From: Emticicia sp. 21SJ11W-3
Lineage (GTDB): Bacteria > Bacteroidota > Bacteroidia > Cytophagales > Spirosomataceae
Assembly: GCF_024138715.1 (NCBI RefSeq)
Contig: NZ_CP092074.1
Span: 1,550,001 to 1,614,000 of the forward strand
DNA: 64,000 nucleotides
Direction of reading: 5' to 3'
Every line of letters begins with the position of its first letter. Position 1 is the first letter of the stretch. The translations under genes were made by a program, and so were the position numbers. Shown here in pieces: positions 54,455 through 62,321 of the stretch. Below the pieces are notes generated by a model that saw nothing but the letters and a program-made list of their open reading frames with translations, made no database searches and was not told the DNA's origin.

Positions 54455-54485
54455 TTGTAGCAACATAAAAAGTTTCATACCTTTG
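54455..54485 (+). promoter_or_regulatory. Promoter of the SRP RNA
   Basis: TTG (54455-54457), 20 bases, TACCTTTG (54478-54485): full Bacteroidota consensus with start near 54489. Confidence 0.75.
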
Positions 54486-54487
54486 CA

Positions 54488-54573
54488 GCGGCAAATTACC
54501 AGCTCCTGCTGAATCCCCCAGGTCTTGACCGAAGCAAGGGTATTGTGGTTGAGCGGTGAATTTGCCATTTTTT
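54488..54573 (+). ncRNA. ffs: Bacterial small signal recognition particle RNA
   Basis: The conserved domain IV is seen: CCCCCAGGTCTTGACCGAAGCAAGGGTA (54525-54543 and on), with the GAAG-like tip and the asymmetric loop. Flanks CAGCTCCTGCTGAAT and TATTGTGGTTGAGCGG pair along the arm, and GGCAAATT/AATTTGCC (54490-54497, 54559-54566) closes the stem, followed by an ATTTTTTG tail that can end transcription. The form is short (about 80-85 nt), typical of Bacteroidota small SRP RNA without Alu domain. Confidence 0.88.
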
Positions 54574-54693
54574 GTTTCTGGCTTATACAAATTGTTCAAT
54601 AAAATATCTATTACTTTCATGTAACTAACTCCCCTAAGGCATGAGAGTTCCTAACAAATAATCCGTTATCCGGATATGGGGTTATGATGAATT

Positions 54694-55353
54694 ATGAAAT
54701 TTTTTATTGATACCGCATCTCTTAAAGAAATACAGGAAGCACAGGATCTAGGTGTGCTTGATGGTGTAACCACTAACCCCTCGTTAATGGCCAAAGAAGG
54801 CATTGCAGGGAAAGACAACGTAATGCGCCATTACAAGGCCATTTGCGACATTGTTGATGGCGACGTAAGCGCTGAAGTGATTTCGACCAGATATGAAGAA
54901 ATGATTGTTGAGGGTGAAGAACTGGCCGAAATTGATGAGCAGATAGTAGTAAAAATACCGATGATAAAAGACGGCATCAAGGCCATTAAATACTTCTCTG
55001 AAAGAGGTATTAAAACCAATTGTACGCTTGTTTTCTCGCCGGGACAGGCCTTGTTGGCTGCAAAGGCCGGAGCCACTTACGTTTCGCCATTTGTTGGGCG
55101 TCTGGACGACATCTCAACCGATGGTATGAATCTGATTGAAGATATCCGTCTGATATATGATAACTACGGATACGAAACCCAGATACTGGCGGCTTCAGTA
55201 CGCCACCCAATGCACATTATTCAATGCGCAAAAATAGGTGCCGATGTAATGACAGGCCCGCTTTCTGCCATTCTTGCATTGCTGAATCATCCGCTTACTG
55301 ATAGTGGCCTTGCCAAGTTTCTTGCCGACCACGCCAAAGTAAATCAGAAATAA
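54694..55353 (+). CDS. Transaldolase-like fructose-6-phosphate aldolase
   Basis: 219 residues. [36 protein letters not shown] is the typical start, the Schiff-base lysine is Lys87 (QIVVKIPM), and [29 protein letters not shown] is the family core. The length and the lack of the long transaldolase N terminus place it in the TalC/FSA-type group. It may act as transaldolase in vivo; the two activities cannot be told apart by eye. Confidence 0.92.
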   Translation: MKFFIDTASLKEIQEAQDLGVLDGVTTNPSLMAKEGIAGKDNVMRHYKAICDIVDGDVSAEVISTRYEEMIVEGEELAEIDEQIVVKIPMIKDGIKAIKYFSERGIKTNCTLVFSPGQALLAAKAGATYVSPFVGRLDDISTDGMNLIEDIRLIYDNYGYETQILAASVRHPMHIIQCAKIGADVMTGPLSAILALLNHPLTDSGLAKFLADHAKVNQK

Positions 55354-55437
55354 GATTTCTTATACGCTGCCAGACAGTTTTTGCGTTTATTGCTTAAAAC
55401 TGCCTGGCAGTTGCCTTTTAATTCTTACCTCACAAAT

Positions 55438-56118
55438 ATGGAACCCGTTATTTCTCTGCGGAACGCCTATATCTATCAGCGCGAGCAACTGGTTTTGTCA
55501 TCAGTTAACTTTACTATCCATCAGGGCGAATTTGTTTTTCTCATTGGCCGTACAGGGAGCGGAAAATCTTCAGTTTTAAAAACACTCTATGCCGATTTAT
55601 GGCTTGAAAAAGGAACAGGTATTGTGGCCGGTTATGACCTGCATACTATTAAAAGAGCGCAGGTTCCGTATTTAAGAAGAAATATCGGTATTGTTTTTCA
55701 GGATTTTCAGTTATTGAGCGATAGAAACATTGAAAAAAACCTGGTTTTTTATCTGAGAGCAATGGGGTGGGAAGATAAAAATGAAATGAGAAACAGAATT
55801 GATGAGGCCTTAAAACTTGTGAACCTACAGAATATACTTACCAAAATGCCTCACCAGTTATCTGGCGGTGAGCAGCAGAGGGTAGGTATAGCCAGAGCAT
55901 TGCTGAATCACCCACAGATATTACTGGCTGATGAACCTACGGGTAACCTTGACCCGGAGATGTCGGTTGAGATTCTGAAATTATTCAAGGATATCAACGA
56001 GAAATCCAAAACAGCCGTGTTAATGGCTACGCATAACTTTGAACTGATAGAGCGGTTCCCGAGCCGTACACTTTATTGCGATAAAGGACTTATAACCGAC
56101 CTTTCAGACGGCCTTTAG
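55438..56118 (+). CDS. ftsE: FtsE-like cell division ABC transporter ATPase
   Basis: 226 residues from the ATG at 55438-55440. Walker A is GRTGSGKSS (37-45), the Q-loop IGIVFQDFQLLSDRNIEKN is of the FtsE type, the signature is LSGGEQQRVGIARALL, Walker B is ILLADEPTGNLDPEMS, and the switch His is in MATHNFELI. FtsX is not adjacent. In Bacteroidota, ftsE stands alone or near other envelope genes. It overlaps the end of the convergent outer membrane protein gene by 4 bases. Confidence 0.88.
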   Translation: MEPVISLRNAYIYQREQLVLSSVNFTIHQGEFVFLIGRTGSGKSSVLKTLYADLWLEKGTGIVAGYDLHTIKRAQVPYLRRNIGIVFQDFQLLSDRNIEKNLVFYLRAMGWEDKNEMRNRIDEALKLVNLQNILTKMPHQLSGGEQQRVGIARALLNHPQILLADEPTGNLDPEMSVEILKLFKDINEKSKTAVLMATHNFELIERFPSRTLYCDKGLITDLSDGL

Positions 56119-56819
56119 TTAAAACCGGTAATGCCTATTTTAATCAATAACTGATTGGTGGTAGTTAAAATCTGTTTGCTTTTATACTCAAAGTTATTGT
56201 CAATCTCTACCGTATTAGGCTTTACAATTTTGGTGGCATCTGCCTGCTGATAATAAATACCAATATCAAGATAACTGTTTTTCATGGCGCCGAACAGCTT
56301 GATACCTACACCCACACCAATACCGTAATTAGGCGTTACTTTGGTCCATCTTTTCAGCGTTTCCGATTCATCTTCATTCAACAGTTCAACCAGACCCGTC
56401 TGAATCAGTTTTGCACCCGCAAATGCATCGGCATAGGGGTTAAATTTAGAACTCCACAAAACCGGTCTGTAGCGGGCTATTCCGTTAAGAAAAAAAGAAG
56501 TATTGGTAACTCTGAAGTCGCCGTTATAGCTTGTTATAGGATATTCTTTACCGTCTGCCTGTATGCCACCCTCAAGGCCATAAAAAACAGGCGAGGCTTT
56601 TTTTCTGCCGTATGGGTTAAGCAGAATGCCGGCAGAAACACCGAATTTGCCGCCTGATTTATTTCCTTCCTTCAGAACTGTTCTGTAATCGCCCAGCGCA
56701 TTACCCAGTGTAAGGTTAAAGAAGTAAGAGTACTTATCTTCAATGTATTTAGGCTGTTGCGTTTGCGCAACAGCCTTTGTAACTATCAGGCAGAGTATAA
56801 AACCTAGTAAAATTCTCAT
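56115..56819 (-). CDS. Predicted outer membrane beta-barrel protein
   Basis: 234 residues with a signal peptide (MRILLGFILCLIVTKAVAQTQQP). The mature part alternates hydrophobic strands (YSYFFNLTLGNALGDY, KFGVSAGILLNPYG, VFYGLEGGIQ, GIGVGVGIKLFG, YLDIGIYYQQ) with charged turns and ends on a likely terminal strand (LLIKIGITGFN). No family was recognised. It starts just after porX (stop at 56830-56828), so it is probably cotranscribed. The ATG at 56819 is used; an overlapping GTG at 56828 would give a slightly longer form. Confidence 0.7.
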   Translation of the reverse strand: MRILLGFILCLIVTKAVAQTQQPKYIEDKYSYFFNLTLGNALGDYRTVLKEGNKSGGKFGVSAGILLNPYGRKKASPVFYGLEGGIQADGKEYPITSYNGDFRVTNTSFFLNGIARYRPVLWSSKFNPYADAFAGAKLIQTGLVELLNEDESETLKRWTKVTPNYGIGVGVGIKLFGAMKNSYLDIGIYYQQADATKIVKPNTVEIDNNFEYKSKQILTTTNQLLIKIGITGFN

Positions 56820-56827
56820 GAAACTCA

Positions 56828-58390
56828 CTATTTGGCTGTCAGATATGCAAACGGAACTATCATTTCTTCTATCGAGACACCCCCATGCTGGAAAGTATCC
56901 TTATAATGGCTTACGTAGTGGTTATAATTGTTAGGATACGCAAAGAAATAGTCTTCCATTGTAAAGAAATAGGCTGTTGATACATTGGGCTTAGGCAACA
57001 TAAACAGCTCGGGCTTTCTAACAACCAGCACATGGTCGCTTTTATCGTCCAGGTTCAGATTTTTTCCTTGTTTGTATCGCAGGTTTGTATTCACGTTTCT
57101 GTCGCCCACAATTCTTTTCGGATGCCGTACACGTATCATGCCGTGGTCGGTAGTAATAACCAGCCTGCCTTTTTTCTCTGCAATTTTTTTCAGCAAGTCA
57201 AGCAGCGGCGAGTGTTCAATCCATGACCGCGTGATAGAACGGTAAGCCGATTCGTCAGGGGCCAGTTCTTTTATCATGCCCATTTCGGTGCGGGCATGCG
57301 ATAACATATCTACAAAATTATAAACAATGGCAATCAACTGGTTTTTTAGTAAATTATTGAAATTATCTACAAGGCTTTTGCCCTGATTGATGTTCAGAAT
57401 CTTATGGTAAGAAAAGCTGATATTGAGCCTGCTTTTGTCAATCTGGCGTTTCAAAAACTCGGCCTCGTTGTTGTTAAGCGCATCTTCGTTCTCGCCTTCA
57501 TCGTTCACCCATAAGTCAGGGTGCTGGCGTGCCATGTCTGAAGGCATAAGACCCGAAAAAATAGCATTACGGGCATAAGAAGTAGCCGTTGGCAGAATAG
57601 CGTAATAATCGCTTTCTTCTTCTACATTAAAGTAATCGCTTATAACTTCTTCAAGTACTTTCCACTGGTCGTATCTCAGATTATCAATCAGCAGAAAAAA
57701 CAATGGAGAATTGGTTTGCACCAGAGGGAATACTTTTTTCTTCATCAGCTGGTGCGAAAGCAGCGGTTTTTCAACTTTGGGGTCGTTCAGCCAGTCTTCA
57801 TAGTTTTCTTCAATAAATTTACAGAAGTTTGAGTTGGCCTCAGATTTTTGCATTTCAAAAACTTCTTCCATGCTTTTATCTTCCGACTTATCCAATTGTA
57901 ATTCCCAATATATCAGTTTTTTATAGATTTCTGCCCATTCCTGATGCCCGATGCGGTCGTTATACTGCATAGCCAGATTTCTGAAATCTTGCTGATACCC
58001 CAGATTGGTTTTTTCTGATATCAGCCTTTTGTTATCAAGTATCTTTTTTACAGAAAGAAGAATCTGGTTGGGGTTCAGTGGTTTAATCAGGTAATCGGCA
58101 ATGTTTGAGCCGATGGCATCTTCCATTATCCGCTCTTCTTCAGACTTGGTAATCATCACCACCGGTAAGTTAGGTTTAATTACCTTTATCTGCGCCAGCG
58201 TTTCAAGGCCTGTCATACCAGGCATCATTTCGTCCAGAAAAACAATGTCAAAACGCTCGGTTTCCACTTTGTCAATGGCATCGGCCCCACTTGGTACCGG
58301 GGTTACGTCGTAGCCTTTTCCCTGTAAAAATATAATATATGGTTTTAATAAATCAATTTCATCGTCGGCCCACAATATGTTGTATCGCAT
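56828..58390 (-). CDS. porX: PorX-type response regulator with PglZ domain
   Basis: 520 residues. The N-terminal receiver starts NILWADDEIDLLKPY and has the phospho-acceptor Asp53 (IVFLDEMMPGMTG) and the Lys in SNIADYLIKPL. A linker follows, then a PglZ/alkaline-phosphatase-like domain: LLIDNLRYDQW, ATSYARNAIFSGLMPSDM, VITTDHGMIRVRHP, and DKSDHVLVVRKPELF. This receiver-plus-PglZ layout is PorX, which with PorY and the sigma factor SigP controls type IX secretion in Porphyromonas gingivalis. No porY or other por genes are in the window. Confidence 0.93.
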   Translation of the reverse strand: MRYNILWADDEIDLLKPYIIFLQGKGYDVTPVPSGADAIDKVETERFDIVFLDEMMPGMTGLETLAQIKVIKPNLPVVMITKSEEERIMEDAIGSNIADYLIKPLNPNQILLSVKKILDNKRLISEKTNLGYQQDFRNLAMQYNDRIGHQEWAEIYKKLIYWELQLDKSEDKSMEEVFEMQKSEANSNFCKFIEENYEDWLNDPKVEKPLLSHQLMKKKVFPLVQTNSPLFFLLIDNLRYDQWKVLEEVISDYFNVEEESDYYAILPTATSYARNAIFSGLMPSDMARQHPDLWVNDEGENEDALNNNEAEFLKRQIDKSRLNISFSYHKILNINQGKSLVDNFNNLLKNQLIAIVYNFVDMLSHARTEMGMIKELAPDESAYRSITRSWIEHSPLLDLLKKIAEKKGRLVITTDHGMIRVRHPKRIVGDRNVNTNLRYKQGKNLNLDDKSDHVLVVRKPELFMLPKPNVSTAYFFTMEDYFFAYPNNYNHYVSHYKDTFQHGGVSIEEMIVPFAYLTAK

Positions 58391-58527
58391 ATAATTATCT
58401 GTTGTTTAAAAAATTGTGTATTGTTAAAATGGCAAAACCCTGCTTTTATTGCTTATACGTAAATTTAAATTTTCTTAATTAGCTCTGGTGCAATATCGGT
58501 AAAATTCATGAAAACCAAGTTAATTTG

Positions 58528-58535
58528 TATTTTTG
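58528..58535 (+). promoter_or_regulatory. Possible -7 box upstream of the YihY gene
   Basis: TATTTTTG fits TAnnTTTG, 26 bases before the TTG start. No well-placed TTG at -33. Confidence 0.4.
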
Positions 58536-58561
58536 CAAACAAAGTCTAATGAATTTTTAAT

Positions 58562-59479
58562 TTGAAACGAATCCGGCAATTTCTTGAGAGTATCTATCTA
58601 TGGAACACAACCGTTTCATTGTATCATTTGTTGGTAATTCTCTGGAAAAAAATTATAACCTTTGATATCGACCAACGGGCAGCGTCAGTATCATACAGTT
58701 TTTTGCTGGCGGTTTTTCCGGGCATAATCTTCCTTTTTACGCTTATTCCTTATATTCCGATTAACCACCTCGACCGTTTGATTATGGATTTTCTGAGAGA
58801 CGTAATGCCTCAGGGAATTTATGAAAGCACGTCTTACACTATTCTTGAAATTGTAAGCCGAAAACGGAGTGATATCCTGTCATTCGGGTTTTTCTTTACG
58901 GTTTTTGCTGCCACCAATGGTATGATGGCCCTGATGCGGGCATTTAACATGGCGCTGCATGTGAAAGAAAAACGCAGCTACCTTAAAGCAAGGCTGATAG
59001 CGCTTTTTCTTACTATGCTACTTTTTATAGTGCTGGTTTGTGCTATTGTTGTGCTGATTGTAGGCAGGATTATTCTGGACTTTTTATTTGAAAAAGCGCT
59101 CCTGAACGAAAACTTTACTTTTTATCTGTTGCAGATTGTCAGGTACGGCGGAATCTTCCTGATTTTTTACCTGGGTATATGCGTTATTTATTATTTTGCC
59201 CCGGCTGTGCATAAACGCTTGAAATTCTTTAACATTGGGGCATTTATTGCCTCGGTTCTGGGTATTCTGGCCACTAATCTTTTTTCTTATTATCTGGCCA
59301 ACTTCAACTCTTATAATAAATTGTATGGGTCTATCGGTACTTTTATTGCGCTTATGGTTTGGCTATATCTTATTTCTCTTATTCTGGTACTTGGGTTTGA
59401 AATAAACTTATCCATGCGCGATGCCCTGTATTTTTCGAGAAAAGAAAAAGGTGGGGAAACCCCACCTGCAGAAGAATAA
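58562..59479 (+). CDS. YihY/BrkB family membrane protein
   Basis: 305 residues with about six membrane helices. RAASVSYSFLLAVFPGIIFLFTLIP is the family motif (A-x-x-Y-x-x-x-x-x-x-P), and YGSIGTFIALMVWLYLISLILVLGFEIN is the conserved C-terminal part. The N terminus (KRIRQFLESIYLWNTTVSLYHLLVILW) is amphipathic. There is no ATG before it, and an in-frame stop is near upstream, so TTG at 58562 is the start. Function in the family is unclear. Confidence 0.85.
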   Translation: MKRIRQFLESIYLWNTTVSLYHLLVILWKKIITFDIDQRAASVSYSFLLAVFPGIIFLFTLIPYIPINHLDRLIMDFLRDVMPQGIYESTSYTILEIVSRKRSDILSFGFFFTVFAATNGMMALMRAFNMALHVKEKRSYLKARLIALFLTMLLFIVLVCAIVVLIVGRIILDFLFEKALLNENFTFYLLQIVRYGGIFLIFYLGICVIYYFAPAVHKRLKFFNIGAFIASVLGILATNLFSYYLANFNSYNKLYGSIGTFIALMVWLYLISLILVLGFEINLSMRDALYFSRKEKGGETPPAEE

Positions 59480-59492
59480 CAAATGAAATAGC

Positions 59493-60377
59493 TTATTGCC
59501 AGAAGCCCTCGTTAATCATGGCTTTTTCAAGTTTGGCGCCTAACTCTGCCGAAGCTTTTACCAATGGCAGGCGTACCTCTGAGCTGCAAACTCCTTTAAT
59601 CTCCAGGCATTTTTTAATACCCACCGGGTTCGACTCCACGTAAAGCAGGGTGTCGAAATCTAAAAAGCGTCTTTGCAAATCGGCGGCTTTTTTAAAGTCT
59701 CCATTTAAAGCAGCCCATGTCATTTCTCCAAACTCTTTCGGGAATGCATTGGCAATAACCGAGATTACACCTTTGAAACCAATGCTGATTGAGGATGTCA
59801 CGAGATTGTCGTCACCTGACAATAATAAGAAATCCTCAGGACAACGCGTGGCTAGTTCAAGGGCGTTTTCAATAGTGCTGGCATCTTTTATACCTATGAT
59901 GTTCGGGTGTTTAGCCAGTTCAACAACCGTTGGTATCTGCAAATGAATAACCGTGCGGCCCGGAACATTGTAAAGCAACACCGGAACCGGCGATGCATCT
60001 GCAATGGCAGTAAAATGGGCAATGAGCCCAGCCTGCGAAGGTTTATTATAATAGGGGCATACCGATAAAATGGCCGAAACACCACTTAAATCAGTTGTTT
60101 TGATAGTTTCTAAAACGGTTCTTGTATTATTACCCCCCAAACCATACACAATGGGCAGGTTTCTTGGGTTGTTTTCCTTGGCAAGCTTTAATAACTGAGC
60201 TTTTTCTTCAGCAGTTGTGGTAGAGGTCTCGCCGGTTGTGCCTTGCACAACAAAATAATCTACCGCGCCTGCACTTGTAAATTCGAGCAACCTTACGTAA
60301 GCATCATAATCAACTTCGTGGTGCCTGTCAAATGGTGTTATTAAAGCTACACCTACTCCTTCTAACGGATGTGCCAT
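59493..60377 (-). CDS. dapA: 4-hydroxy-tetrahydrodipicolinate synthase
   Basis: 294 residues from the ATG at 60375-60377 (MAHPLEGVGVALITPF). The family Tyr136 (VLLYNVPGRT), Arg141 and the Schiff-base Lys164 (IGIKDAST) are in place, and VVQGTTGETSTTT fits the Thr/Tyr region. It condenses pyruvate and aspartate semialdehyde in lysine and peptidoglycan precursor synthesis. The open frame upstream to 60413 is less likely to be coding. Nested hairpins lie just upstream, listed separately. Confidence 0.95.
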   Translation of the reverse strand: MAHPLEGVGVALITPFDRHHEVDYDAYVRLLEFTSAGAVDYFVVQGTTGETSTTTAEEKAQLLKLAKENNPRNLPIVYGLGGNNTRTVLETIKTTDLSGVSAILSVCPYYNKPSQAGLIAHFTAIADASPVPVLLYNVPGRTVIHLQIPTVVELAKHPNIIGIKDASTIENALELATRCPEDFLLLSGDDNLVTSSISIGFKGVISVIANAFPKEFGEMTWAALNGDFKKAADLQRRFLDFDTLLYVESNPVGIKKCLEIKGVCSSEVRLPLVKASAELGAKLEKAMINEGFWQ

Positions 60378-60406
60378 TTTTTGTTGTAAAAATAATATTG
60401 TCTTGT

Positions 60407-60476
60407 CGGGCAAAGTTCGTCAGAAAATCGGACTTTGAAAAACGATTTGCAAAATCGTTTCTCAGTACTTTGCCCG
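60407..60476. repeat. Nested hairpins upstream of dapA
   Basis: An outer stem CGGGCAAAGT/ACTTTGCCCG (60407-60416, 60467-60476) encloses a perfect inner hairpin AAACGATTT-GCA-AAATCGTTT (60440-60460). It lies between the serine hydrolase and dapA, both transcribed leftward. It could end the upstream transcript or form a leader structure for dapA. It does not resemble the lysine riboswitch. Confidence 0.6.
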
Positions 60477-60482
60477 GTAAAA

Positions 60483-61757
60483 TTATAAAAGTGCCTGATA
60501 AACCAGAATTCTGAAATTACGTACAAACGCTGAATAATGCGCGTAGGGATGAACGTTAGTAAATACCAGTAGAATCAGATCTTCTTTTGGGTCAATCGTA
60601 TATTCTGAACAGTACATACCTCCCCAGGTAAGTGCGCCGGGTGTTGCGTTATCGCCGTAATGAGACTCCGGCGTGATAATCTGTAATCCTAAACCGAATT
60701 TGTCCTGCCTGTCCCACACAAAGCTTTCACCTATCTGGTTCCTGCCCATTAGTTCAACTGTGCTTCTGCTGAGCAGCCTTTTACCGTTAAACTCACCTTT
60801 GTTAAGAATAAACTGGCAAATCTTTGCGTAGTCCTGGATTGTACTTACCAAACCTGCGCCGCCTGAAAAGTATGTTCTTTGGCCACTCACGGCAAAATTT
60901 CTGTAGGTTTCGTTCGTATGCAAACTAAGTTTTGCTTCAGTGTCTGGCTTAGAGTAAAGCTCAACTAATCGGCTGGCTTTTTCTTCAGGCAGATAAAAGT
61001 AAGTATCCATCATGCCTAAGGGGCCTAGTACTTTTTTATGCAGGTATTGGTCAAATGGCATACCTGATAGCACCTCTATTAACCTGCCGACAACATCGGT
61101 GTTCAGCCCGTAGGTAAATTGAGTGCCCGGGTCTGAAAGCAAAGGACGCGCCGCTATTCTGTCAACTACATCTTTCAGTACATCTTTGTCTACTGAGCAA
61201 AAAAAAGGAACCTTGAATTCGGGTAACTCCTGCAATGGATGCTCATAGGGGATTCCTGCCGAATGGCTCAGCAAATGCCTGATAGTAATAGCTGATTTGG
61301 CCGGGCGGGTAATGTACTTGCTACGGTCTTTTTCGTCATAACTTACAAGAACACTCGCATTCTTAAACGAGGGTATGTATTTTGAGACGGGTTCATCCAG
61401 AAAGAATCTGCCTTCTTCAAACAACATCATCAGCCCGATGGTAGTGATCAGTTTTGATTGCGAGGCAATTCTGAAAATATCGTCTTTCTTAAGTGGCGTC
61501 TTCGTTTCCAGGTTGCTAAAGCCAAAAGCTTTCTCATGCACTATTTTGCCTTTTCTGGCAACCAGCATAACTGCATTTGGTGTGATGCCCTTATCGACAA
61601 GTTCCTGAAAATGGGTATCAAGTTTTTTTAGTTTTTCGGTTGAGAAACCAACTTCTTCAGGTGTTTTGGCTGGTGTAAGTGTCTGTGGTTGCTGCGCATG
61701 GATAGCCGTCAGTACAGTTAGCAAAAAGTATCCCGACAGTAGCAGTCTTTTTTTCAT
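60483..61757 (-). CDS. Exported serine hydrolase (beta-lactamase/penicillin-binding-protein-like family)
   Basis: 424 residues with a signal peptide (LLLSGYFLLTVLTAIHA-QQP). The serine motif is FRIASQSKLITT (S-x-x-K), the Tyr motif is FTYGLNTDVVG, and TIRHLLSHSAGIPYEHP is the class-C-like loop. Length and pattern match EstB-like/alkaline peptidase-like members that cleave esters or D-peptides. It is unlikely to give antibiotic resistance. Divergent function cannot be assigned. Confidence 0.88.
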   Translation of the reverse strand: MKKRLLLSGYFLLTVLTAIHAQQPQTLTPAKTPEEVGFSTEKLKKLDTHFQELVDKGITPNAVMLVARKGKIVHEKAFGFSNLETKTPLKKDDIFRIASQSKLITTIGLMMLFEEGRFFLDEPVSKYIPSFKNASVLVSYDEKDRSKYITRPAKSAITIRHLLSHSAGIPYEHPLQELPEFKVPFFCSVDKDVLKDVVDRIAARPLLSDPGTQFTYGLNTDVVGRLIEVLSGMPFDQYLHKKVLGPLGMMDTYFYLPEEKASRLVELYSKPDTEAKLSLHTNETYRNFAVSGQRTYFSGGAGLVSTIQDYAKICQFILNKGEFNGKRLLSRSTVELMGRNQIGESFVWDRQDKFGLGLQIITPESHYGDNATPGALTWGGMYCSEYTIDPKEDLILLVFTNVHPYAHYSAFVRNFRILVYQALL

Positions 61758-61788
61758 TGGGTAGAGCTTACAAATGGACTAAACAGAG

Positions 61789-61835
61789 AAGAATGGTTCA
61801 GCCATTGTGTATGGCACAACGGTTAAACCATTCTT
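61789..61835. repeat. Inverted repeat between the serine hydrolase and the SnoaL-like gene
   Basis: AAGAATGGTT (61789-61798) pairs with AACCATTCTT (61826-61835), with an inner CCATTGTG/CACAA-rich stretch continuing the stem. No clear T-tail, so a terminator role is uncertain. Confidence 0.5.
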
Positions 61836-61855
61836 TCAGAATATGATATAAAAAA

Positions 61856-62296
61856 TCAGTTAGGTCGTTTCAAAGACTGCCATGAGTTTAACTGCCAGCC
61901 GTTTTTCTTGTCTTTTACATATACAACAAGGTATTGCAGCGGCAGCAGGGTAGGTTTGCCATCAACAGGTGGCTGGGTAACCAGTATTTTGCCATTGACC
62001 ACGGCTGTCTGATTATTGTTATATACTCTGATAGAGATGTTCTCAATATCTATTTTAGAGTAAACGCTACCACCATTAAGAACCGAGGCAATATAGGCTT
62101 CTTTGTTATCCATCTTGCCGTTCGAATGCACGTAGATCAAATCATCGGCAAAAACTTTGTTGAGAAAACCTGCATCTTTTGAAACCTGTGCGGCAAAGCG
62201 CTTTTTCTCAAGGTCTTCGATAATTGATTTAACGTCTTGCCCGATAGATAAATGGCTGATAATCAGAAAAATGCTAAATGCAATTAATTTTTTCAT
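61856..62296 (-). CDS. SnoaL-like (DUF4440-type) exported protein
   Basis: 146 residues with a signal peptide (LIAFSIFLIISHLSIG-QDV). EDLEKKRFAAQVSKDAGFLNKVFADDLIYVHSNGKM and DNKEAYIASVL are typical of the SnoaL/DUF4440 cone fold. Small proteins of this sort may be enzymes or binders; no catalytic residue is evident. It lies 25 bases after the MFS transporter gene on the same strand, probably in the same operon. Confidence 0.78.
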   Translation of the reverse strand: MKKLIAFSIFLIISHLSIGQDVKSIIEDLEKKRFAAQVSKDAGFLNKVFADDLIYVHSNGKMDNKEAYIASVLNGGSVYSKIDIENISIRVYNNNQTAVVNGKILVTQPPVDGKPTLLPLQYLVVYVKDKKNGWQLNSWQSLKRPN

Positions 62297-62321
62297 GGTA
62301 AAGTGTATATCGGTTGAATGT

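Larger units (their letters stand above)
54205..54693. other. Intergenic region holding the SRP RNA gene
   Basis: There is no protein gene here. 54205-54450 is AT-rich; the promoter and SRP RNA occupy 54455-54573; 54575-54693 is a short spacer with the upstream region of the aldolase gene, and shows nothing else recognisable. Confidence 0.6.

Noticed and set aside
60483-61757. Beta-lactamase resistance gene
   Set aside because: It has S-x-x-K but the tyrosine motif and size fit general exported serine hydrolases; no resistance context is present.
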